Of a stretch of 64,000 bases of DNA, positions 58,187-64,000 are shown in pieces. Numbering within the stretch: the stretch's first letter is position 1; every line of letters starts with the position of its first letter. The translations under genes and the position numbers were made by a program. Under the pieces are notes generated by a model, which was not told the DNA's origin, made no database searches, and saw only the letters and a list, made by a program, of their open reading frames with translations. Origin of the DNA: Billgrantia aerodenitrificans (GTDB lineage Bacteria > Pseudomonadota > Gammaproteobacteria > Pseudomonadales > Halomonadaceae); NCBI RefSeq assembly GCF_021404405.1, contig NZ_JABFTV010000005.1, positions 248,001-312,000 of the forward strand, in the 5' to 3' direction.

Positions 58187-59258
58187 GCACCCACTCCTTG
58201 TCCCGTCGTGTTGAATCTTCGGCCGCAACGGCCGACTCTCGCCAATGCCACACCGCCAACGCCAGCAGCAGTACCAGCGCCACGGCACCGGCCGTATGCA
58301 GCAATGCCAACCACAAGGGCAGCCACATCAGCACGTTGGCGATGCCAAGCCCCACTTGAATACCATAGGCGAAGACGAGCCCACCGAGCCAGGGGCGCAT
58401 GCGCGCCTCGCGCCAATAGCGCAGTGCCAACGCTATCAAGGCCAGTCCGAGCACCAGAGCGCCGATCCTGTGCCCCTGATGGATGGCAGTCCTGGCATCT
58501 GCATGCAGCTGCCCGTGTAGATAGTTCGGCCCTACCGTCTGGGTCAGATGAAAGCCCTCGCTCCAATCCATCTCCGGCCACCACTGACCGTTGCAGGTGG
58601 GGAAGCCCTGACAGGCAATGCCCGCGTAGTTGCTCGACACCCAGCCGCCCAGAGCCAGTTGCAGCAACAGGCAGAGCATGGCAATGCCCCACAGCGGAGT
58701 GAGACGCCGCCTCGCTACGCCAGGTGCCGCAGCGCCTCTGGCAAACCGGCGCAAACTAAGATGCAGCCAAAGGAACAGCAGCAGTACCGCCAGGCCGCCC
58801 AACAGATGCAGGGTCACGACCTGTGGCCACAGCTTCAACGTCACGGTGAAGGCACCGAACGCCCCCTGCAGCAGAATCACGACCAGCAGAGCCACGCTCG
58901 TTTTCCACGGATAGCCGGGGCGACGGCGCAGCCCGGCCCCCAGCACCAGCAAGGAGATGACCAGCAGCCCGAGCGCCGATGCCACGTAGCGGTGAACCAT
59001 CTCCACCCAGGCCTTGAACACTTCCAGCGGCGCGTCGGGAGAGTGGGCCATCGCCCGATCGGCATTCGGCACCACCAAGCGCCCATAGCAGCCCGGCCAG
59101 TCAGGACAACCAAGCCCGGCATCCACCAGGCGCGTCCACACACCGATCAGAATCACCACGGTGGTAAAGACGACCCCAGCCAGACTCAGCCGCAGCAACA
59201 GACGCAGCCGCGCCGTATCGCGCTGAATGGAAGCATTCGACATCGAAGCACTCTGCAT
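58179..59258 (-). CDS. ctaA: Heme A synthase (COX15/CtaA)
   Basis: A 359-residue membrane enzyme that oxidises the methyl group of heme O to the formyl group of heme A. It has eight hydrophobic segments, with the conserved GCPDWPGCYG and QGFPTCNGQWWPEM cysteine loops and heme-ligand histidines in EMVHRY, TLHLLGG, HQGHRIGA and LLHTAGA. GGGAG precedes the ATG. It is part of the assembly operon ending in ctaB. Confidence 0.95.
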   Translation of the reverse strand: MQSASMSNASIQRDTARLRLLLRLSLAGVVFTTVVILIGVWTRLVDAGLGCPDWPGCYGRLVVPNADRAMAHSPDAPLEVFKAWVEMVHRYVASALGLLVISLLVLGAGLRRRPGYPWKTSVALLVVILLQGAFGAFTVTLKLWPQVVTLHLLGGLAVLLLFLWLHLSLRRFARGAAAPGVARRRLTPLWGIAMLCLLLQLALGGWVSSNYAGIACQGFPTCNGQWWPEMDWSEGFHLTQTVGPNYLHGQLHADARTAIHQGHRIGALVLGLALIALALRYWREARMRPWLGGLVFAYGIQVGLGIANVLMWLPLWLALLHTAGAVALVLLLALAVWHWRESAVAAEDSTRRDKEWVHV

Positions 59259-59300
59259 GGTGTGGCTCCCGCCTCCCTGGTCGAATAATGGTAGCTGCGC

Positions 59301-59852
59301 TCAGCGTGTATCGCCGTCACGCTCCGGCGCACTGCGCCGGTCGGGGTTCATGCGCAGCAGATGACTGAGATCATCCATCACATCGCGCTCGCCGACCTCA
59401 CGACCATAGGTCAATACCACTTGGCCCCTCGGGTCGAGTAGCCAGACCTGCCCGGGCGCCTGCCAATCCGGCACATCCAGCCACTGTGCACCGATCTCTC
59501 CCGGCAAAAGTTCTCCCGGCAGAATCTCGCCCTCGCCGCCGACACGCAACCTCGTCACCCTGGGCGCCTCGCGGCCCAGCGCACGATGCAGACGCCACCA
59601 GCGGTCGGCGTTTTCAGCACACGCCACGCTGCAGTCGAAGGCCAGCACCCAGTCGCCCTCATCCAGGCTGTCAGTAAGCTCCACCAGGGGCCACTGCGCC
59701 AACTGCGGTACGTCCGGTGCCAGCTCGCCGTGGGCCGTGCGTTGCTCCGGGATGCCGATACGCCACTGCACCATCACCCAGGCGGTAACGACCGGCAAGG
59801 CGAAGATTGCTATCAATGCCAACAACTTGAAGCGCTGGTGACGAATTCTCAT
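59301..59852 (-). CDS. Membrane-anchored protein of the cytochrome oxidase assembly cluster
   Basis: A 183-residue protein with one N-terminal membrane helix (FKLLALIAIFALPVVTAWVMV) and a periplasmic domain that resembles a degraded thioredoxin/SCO fold: FDCSVACAENADRW takes the place of the usual copper-binding CxxxC, with only a CSVAC pattern. It lies between SURF1 and ctaA, a place where many gammaproteobacteria have a similar conserved gene of unknown function. The start is ATG 59852 with AGGA upstream, overlapping the SURF1 stop by ATGA. Copper delivery or redox help in oxidase assembly is inference. Confidence 0.78.
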   Translation of the reverse strand: MRIRHQRFKLLALIAIFALPVVTAWVMVQWRIGIPEQRTAHGELAPDVPQLAQWPLVELTDSLDEGDWVLAFDCSVACAENADRWWRLHRALGREAPRVTRLRVGGEGEILPGELLPGEIGAQWLDVPDWQAPGQVWLLDPRGQVVLTYGREVGERDVMDDLSHLLRMNPDRRSAPERDGDTR

Positions 59853-60598
59853 GGCTTCCTGCAAGGCTTTGCCTCCTCATGTGCATTGCGACCTGCGGCG
59901 TTAGTGGCATCACGACGGTCATTGGCCAGCCGGCGCCCGCCAAGCAGCATCACGACCAGAGCGGCCAGCGCCAATCCCCACCATTGAACGGCATAGCCAA
60001 CATGCCGACTGGGTGGCATCACGCTGGGCTGCCACCACGGCTCGAGCAGGCCGCCCCCACGCTCGAGATGCATCCATCCGGCGTGCGCGAAATCCGCCTC
60101 CCAGGCCTCGAGCTCGATGCGCTGCAGGCGGCTACCTTCACGGTTGGGGCCGAACAAGGGAGTGCCACTGCCTGCCGCCTGCCAGCGGCCTGCGACGACG
60201 ACCTCACCCATGGGGGTTTCCACCTCAGGCGCCTCGCGGGTCGGCCCGGTGGCCAGGAAGCCTCGCTGAACCAGCCACAGTCGGCCATCTTCGGTTCGAA
60301 GGGGGGTGAGCACCGCCACTCCCAACTGGCCCTGATGGGTGCGGTTGTCGAGAAACAGAGTCTGCTCCTCGAGATAGCGGCCACGCAACGTCAGGCGAGT
60401 GCCTTCGGGGGGAGTGTCGATTGGCGCTTCCAGCGTTGGGGCGGCGTCGAGACGTGCCAGGTATTCGCGCTTGTCGTCCGCCCGCTCCCACTGCCATAGT
60501 CCAAGGAACAAGCCCAATGCGACCAGTGCCGACCAGAACGAGAACCAGATCCTCAGTCGCCACTTTCCGCTCCCCTGACTTTCAATGGAGTGCCCCAT
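59849..60598 (-). CDS. SURF1-family cytochrome oxidase assembly protein
   Basis: A 249-residue inner-membrane protein with two membrane helices (WFSFWSALVALGLFLGLWQWERA and YAVQWWGLALAALVVMLLGG) and a periplasmic loop, as in SURF1/Shy1. Family motifs are LGLWQWERADDK, GRYLEEQTLFLDNR and VQRGFLATG. It helps insert heme A into oxidase subunit I. The start is ATG 60598, with GAGG upstream. This ATG overlaps by two bases the start codon of the gene on the opposite strand. Confidence 0.92.
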   Translation of the reverse strand: MGHSIESQGSGKWRLRIWFSFWSALVALGLFLGLWQWERADDKREYLARLDAAPTLEAPIDTPPEGTRLTLRGRYLEEQTLFLDNRTHQGQLGVAVLTPLRTEDGRLWLVQRGFLATGPTREAPEVETPMGEVVVAGRWQAAGSGTPLFGPNREGSRLQRIELEAWEADFAHAGWMHLERGGGLLEPWWQPSVMPPSRHVGYAVQWWGLALAALVVMLLGGRRLANDRRDATNAAGRNAHEEAKPCRKP

Positions 60599-60794
60599 GT
60601 TCCTCAAAACTCTGATAGCCGTGGTGTTCCTGGCCATGCTGACCAGCCTGGCCGCCGGCGTTGGCTTTCTGCTACGCGACGATTCCAGCTCGCGGCGCCT
60701 GCTCGTATCGCTGAAGATTCGCGTTTCTCTGGCCGCACTGCTACTGGCCCTGCTGTTCTACGGCTTCTATTTTGGCAGCCTGGGAGAAATTTGA
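60597..60794 (+). CDS. DUF2909-like twin-transmembrane protein
   Basis: A 65-residue protein with two membrane helices (LIAVVFLAMLTSLAAGVGFLL and LAALLLALLFYGFYFG) joined by a short charged loop, fitting the small DUF2909 family found in cytochrome oxidase clusters. The function is unknown. The start is ATG 60597 with GGAG 6-7 bases upstream. It runs opposite to the cta genes and converges with ctaE, from which a 9-base-stem hairpin separates it. Confidence 0.8.
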   Translation: MFLKTLIAVVFLAMLTSLAAGVGFLLRDDSSSRRLLVSLKIRVSLAALLLALLFYGFYFGSLGEI

Positions 60795-60815
60795 CCCCAG
60801 ACTGCCGATATCACC

Positions 60816-60839
60816 AGCCCCATGAGGACACATGGGGCT
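60816..60839. terminator. Hairpin between the DUF2909-like gene and ctaE
   Basis: A 9-base stem (AGCCCCATG, 60816-60824 with 60831-60839) with a 6-base loop lies between convergent genes and can serve both strands. Confidence 0.55.
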
Positions 60840-60862
60840 ATGCTATGCATCACACCACCACG

Positions 60863-61723
60863 TCAGAACACATAGACGAACAGGAACAGCCCCACCCATA
60901 CCACATCGACGAAGTGCCAGTACCAGCATGAGGCCTCAAAGCCGAAGTGGTCTTCCGGGGAGAAGTGGTAGCGCATCACCCTGAACAGCATCACGATGAG
61001 GATCAGCGTTCCGACGATGACGTGAACCCCATGGAAGCCCGTCAGTATGAAGAAGGTGGCGCCGTAGATGCCTGCCTGCAACGTGATGCCGTAATGGGCA
61101 TAGGCTTCGTAGTACTCCACACCCTGAATGACGATGAAGGTGAGGCCCAACAGAATGGTGCCCGCCAGCCAGTTGCGGCATATCTTGCGCTTGCCTTCCT
61201 TCAACGCCTCGTGCGCCACGGTCAGGGTGATACTCGAAGAGACCAGGATCAGCGTGTTCACCAGCGGCAAGTGCCAAGGGCTGAAGACCTGTGAGGGGCC
61301 CGCCACGGAGGGGTCCGGCGGGCTGAGCAAAGGCCAGTGCGCTACGAACTCCGGCCACAACAGCGCGGTTGCCCCCTTGGTACCCTCACCTGCCAACCAC
61401 GGCACAGCGAAGGTGCGCACGTAGAACAGCGCGCCGAAGAAGGCGGCGAAAAACATCACCTCGGAGAAGATGAACCAGCCCATGCCCCAGCGGAACGAGC
61501 GATCCATCTGGGCATCGTAGAGCCCGCTGCGCGACTCCACCACCACGTCACGGAACCACAGCGCCATCACGGCGATGACTGCCACCAGGCCCACCAGCGT
61601 GATAACGGTACCTCGCCCGTGCACCAGCACCATGCCGGTGCCGACCATCATCACCCCGAGAGCGAGTGAGCCAAGAATGGGCCACTTGCTGGTTGCGGGT
61701 ACGTAATAACTGCCACCACTCAT
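60863..61723 (-). CDS. ctaE: Cytochrome c oxidase subunit III
   Basis: The 286-residue subunit III of aa3-type oxidase, with seven hydrophobic segments. Family motifs include SFRWGMGWFIFSEVMFFAAFF, NTLILVSSSITLTVAHEAL, TGFHGVHVIVGTLIL and the C-terminal CWYWHFVDVVWVGLFLFVY. An excellent ribosome binding site (AAGGAGGTGAGGC) precedes the ATG. The start overlaps the ctaG stop by 4 bases. Confidence 0.97.
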   Translation of the reverse strand: MSGGSYYVPATSKWPILGSLALGVMMVGTGMVLVHGRGTVITLVGLVAVIAVMALWFRDVVVESRSGLYDAQMDRSFRWGMGWFIFSEVMFFAAFFGALFYVRTFAVPWLAGEGTKGATALLWPEFVAHWPLLSPPDPSVAGPSQVFSPWHLPLVNTLILVSSSITLTVAHEALKEGKRKICRNWLAGTILLGLTFIVIQGVEYYEAYAHYGITLQAGIYGATFFILTGFHGVHVIVGTLILIVMLFRVMRYHFSPEDHFGFEASCWYWHFVDVVWVGLFLFVYVF

Positions 61724-62313
61724 GCCTCACCTCCTTCGTCGCGCTTGACCCCGGCCTGCAGCGTTTGGGTTTTGCCCTCAACGGGGTAGAGGGTATAGAC
61801 CAGAGTGACGGTGTTGACCTCGGGAGGGAGGTCGCGATCCAACTGGAACACCAGTGGCATTTCTACCCGCTCGCCTGCCTGCAGCAGTTGCTCCTCGAAA
61901 CAGAAGCAGCTCGACTTGCGTACATGGCGGGTAGCGGTGTTGGGCGAAACGCTGGGCACGGCGCGCCCCCAGTTCTCGCTGCTGCTCTGATTGCTGAACA
62001 TGAAATTCACTTCGGACGTCTGCCCAGGGTGCAACCGCACCTGCCGGGTCTCGACATCCAGTCTCCAGGGCAGGCCGGAACCGTTACGCGTGATGAACTG
62101 CACCGTGACCAGGCGCGACTCGTCCACATCGTCGTGAACCAGCGCCTGAGCCGTGGTATCGACCTTGCCGTTGATACCGGTTACCCGACAGAACACGTCG
62201 TACAGGGGCACCAGGGCGAAGGCGAAGGCGAACATGCCGATCAGTGCCGCCACGCTGCGCCAGATCGTCCGCCGCACCCCCGCCTGCCTGGCCTCCATAT
62301 CGTGCTGAGTCAT
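61720..62313 (-). CDS. ctaG: Cytochrome c oxidase assembly protein CtaG (COX11)
   Basis: A 197-residue copper chaperone that delivers copper to the CuB site of subunit I. It has one N-terminal membrane helix (AALIGMFAFAFALVPLYDVFC) and a periplasmic domain with the copper motif KSSCFCFEEQ and the conserved EMPLVFQLDRDLP. The ATG follows AGGAGGAG. It lies between ctaD and ctaE, the standard alphaproteobacterial and gammaproteobacterial order. Confidence 0.96.
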   Translation of the reverse strand: MTQHDMEARQAGVRRTIWRSVAALIGMFAFAFALVPLYDVFCRVTGINGKVDTTAQALVHDDVDESRLVTVQFITRNGSGLPWRLDVETRQVRLHPGQTSEVNFMFSNQSSSENWGRAVPSVSPNTATRHVRKSSCFCFEEQLLQAGERVEMPLVFQLDRDLPPEVNTVTLVYTLYPVEGKTQTLQAGVKRDEGGEA

Positions 62314-62334
62314 GCTTCACTCCTCCTTTCGATG

Positions 62335-62355
62335 GCCGGCCACGCCGTGGCCGGC
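62335..62355 (-). terminator. Small hairpin between ctaD and ctaG
   Basis: A 9-base GC stem (GCCGGCCAC, 62335-62343 with 62347-62355) with a 3-base loop sits in the 50-base gap. With no T-tract it more likely protects or tunes the mRNA than ends it. Confidence 0.4.
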
Positions 62356-62363
62356 AATGCGAA

Positions 62364-64000
62364 TCAGTGAGCCGGACGCTGGAAGGTCGGCGGCGTCTCG
62401 AAGGTATGCAGCGGTGCAGGACTCGGTACGCTCCACTCGAGGTCGTCGGCGTATTCGCCCCAGGCCGCCGCCGGCGCCTTCTTGCCGCCACGCACGCACA
62501 TGACGATCACGGCGACGAACAGCAGCTGGGAGAAGCCGAACATGAAGGCACCGATGGAAGACACGAGGTTGAAATCGGCGAACTGCAGCGCATAGTCGGG
62601 AATCCGCCGCGGCATGCCGGCCAGCCCCGAGAAGTGCATCGGGAAGAAGGTCAGGTTGACGCTGATCACCGAGAGCCAGAAGTGCCATTGAGAGAGGCGC
62701 ACGTTGGGATAGTGGCCGGTCCACTTGGGCAGCCAGAAATAGACGGCGGCCATGATGGAGAAGATGGCACCCGGCACCAGCACGTAGTGGAAGTGCGCCA
62801 CCACGAAGTAGGTGTCATGGTACTGGAAGTCGGCCGGTGCAATGGCCAGCATCAGCCCCGAGAAGCCGCCGATGGTGAACAGCACCACGAAGGCCAGGGC
62901 AAACAGCATCGGCGGTTCGAAGCTGATGGAGCCGCGGAACAGCGTGGCCACCCAGTTGAACACCTTCACCCCGGTGGGCACGGCGATCAGCATGGTGGCG
63001 TACATGAAGAACAGCTGCCCGGCCAGCGGCATCCCCACCACGAACATGTGGTGCCCCCAGACCAGGAACGACAGTACCGCAATGGCGGCAGTGGCATACA
63101 CCATGGAGGCATAGCCGAACAGGCGCTTGCGGGCAAAGGCCGGAATGATCGCCGACACGATACCGAAGGCCGGCAGGATCATGATGTAGACCTCGGGATG
63201 GCCGAAGAACCAGAACAGGTGCTGGAACAGGACCGGATCGCCGCCGCCCGACGCATCGAAGAAGCTGGTACCGAAGTTGATGTCCATCAGCATCATCGTG
63301 ATCACCCCGGCGAGTACCGGCATCACGGCGATCAGCAGGAAGGAGGTGATCAGCCAGGTCCACACGAACAGCGGCATGTCCATCATGCGCATGCCCGGGG
63401 CACGCATGTTGAGGATGGTGGCGATGATATTGATCGCCCCCAGAATCGAACTGATGCCGGCAATGTGCAGCGAAAGGATGAAGAAGGTGGTGGAGGGCGG
63501 CGCATAGGTCGTGGACAGCGGCGCGTAGAACGTCCAGCCGAAATTCGGCCCACCACCCGGCATGAACAAGGTCGAGAGCAACAGCCCGAATGCCACCGGA
63601 AGCAGCCAGAAACTGAAGTTGTTGAGCCGCGGCAGGGCCATGTCTGGTGCGCCGATCTGCAGCGGAATCATCCAGTTAGCCAGCCCGGTGAAGGCCGGCA
63701 TGACTGCCGCGAAGACCATGATCAGGCCGTGCATGGTAGTCATCTGATTGAAGAATTCCGGATTGACGAATTGCAATCCGGGCTGGAAAAGCTCTAGACG
63801 AACCACCAGAGCGAAGATGCCACCGATGAAGAACATGATCAGCGAGAAGATCAGGTACATCGACCCGATCTCCTTGTGATTGGTGGTCAGCAGCCAGCGC
63901 ATGATGCCCTTTGGTGGGGCTTCGTGGGCATGTCCATGCCCCGCTTCCGCGGCGGTAGTGCTCTGCTCGAGAGTCGGCTGAGGAGGTACCTTAGGGGCCA
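62364..64000 (-). CDS. ctaD: Cytochrome c oxidase subunit I, start beyond the window
   Basis: The catalytic subunit with heme a, heme a3 and CuB; 544 C-terminal residues are visible. The frame stays open to the window edge, and upstream of the internal Met at 63902 it reads [20 protein letters not shown], a typical His-rich N-terminal tail, so the true start is past 64000. Signatures are intact: [11 protein letters not shown] (heme a ligand), [11 protein letters not shown] with the His-Tyr cross-link, HHMFVVGMP, and [14 protein letters not shown]. It is followed by ctaG and ctaE. Confidence 0.97.
   Translation of the reverse strand, partial: APKVPPQPTLEQSTTAAEAGHGHAHEAPPKGIMRWLLTTNHKEIGSMYLIFSLIMFFIGGIFALVVRLELFQPGLQFVNPEFFNQMTTMHGLIMVFAAVMPAFTGLANWMIPLQIGAPDMALPRLNNFSFWLLPVAFGLLLSTLFMPGGGPNFGWTFYAPLSTTYAPPSTTFFILSLHIAGISSILGAINIIATILNMRAPGMRMMDMPLFVWTWLITSFLLIAVMPVLAGVITMMLMDINFGTSFFDASGGGDPVLFQHLFWFFGHPEVYIMILPAFGIVSAIIPAFARKRLFGYASMVYATAAIAVLSFLVWGHHMFVVGMPLAGQLFFMYATMLIAVPTGVKVFNWVATLFRGSISFEPPMLFALAFVVLFTIGGFSGLMLAIAPADFQYHDTYFVVAHFHYVLVPGAIFSIMAAVYFWLPKWTGHYPNVRLSQWHFWLSVISVNLTFFPMHFSGLAGMPRRIPDYALQFADFNLVSSIGAFMFGFSQLLFVAVIVMCVRGGKKAPAAAWGEYADDLEWSVPSPAPLHTFETPPTFQRPAH

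Overview
The window looks like chromosomal DNA from a halophilic gammaproteobacterium of the Halomonas type. This rests on gene content and order (infC-rpmI-rplT-pheST-ihfA, a ctaD-ctaG-ctaE / SURF1-ctaA-ctaB block, split gcv genes), the high GC content and the short repeats it carries. No database search was possible, so the genus is an inference. No rRNA, tRNA, CRISPR array, transposase gene or prophage was seen.

Left part (1-9130). A gene of unknown function cut by the window edge is followed by a palindromic pair of DnaA boxes. Next come scoAB (3-oxoacid CoA-transferase) with a divergent LysR regulator, a PlsC-type acyltransferase, a LysM/M23 lipoprotein, an AlkB-like dioxygenase, an O-antigen-ligase-like membrane protein and glmS.

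Centre (9429-36667). This is a large surface-polysaccharide locus. A minus-strand run of about 22 kb reads, in transcription order: wza, wzb, wzc, wbpA, wbpB, a wbpD-wbpE fusion, wzx, an asparagine-synthase-like gene, two GNAT-fold genes, a polysaccharide-deacetylase-like gene, wzy, two GT4 glycosyltransferases, a PglC-like initiating transferase, PglD-like, PglE-like and a WbpM/PglF-like dehydratase. glmS lies just downstream. The enzymes predict two amino-sugar donors: UDP-GlcNAc(3NAc)A from WbpA/B/E/D, and a UDP-N,N'-diacetylbacillosamine-like sugar from the WbpM/PglE/PglD set, with PglC loading the first sugar on undecaprenyl phosphate. The leader of wza is AT-rich and carries a perfect 12-base ops element, which predicts RfaH control. 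Facing the other way from the same leader is a gfcABCD/yjbEFGH-like operon (32615-36667).

Right-centre (36828-47114). gcvT and an alanine/glycine:cation symporter are on the minus strand and gcvH-gcvP on the plus strand. They are followed by a LysR regulator, ppnN, a small membrane protein, a flavodoxin and a DUF2788 protein.

Right part (47198-64000). The translation block, in minus-strand transcription order, is thrS, infC (apparently starting at ATC), rpmI, rplT, pheS, pheT, ihfA. An OmpA-family lipoprotein, a DUF2489 protein and cysQ come next. The aa3-type cytochrome c oxidase cluster follows: ctaB, ctaA, an assembly-associated membrane protein, SURF1, ctaE, ctaG and a ctaD that runs off the window, with a small DUF2909-like gene facing the other way.

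Three short non-coding elements (3359-3419, 9193-9356, 56231-56373) have terminal inverted repeats and a common internal plan. They look like one MITE-like family, and the last supplies the stop codon of cysQ.
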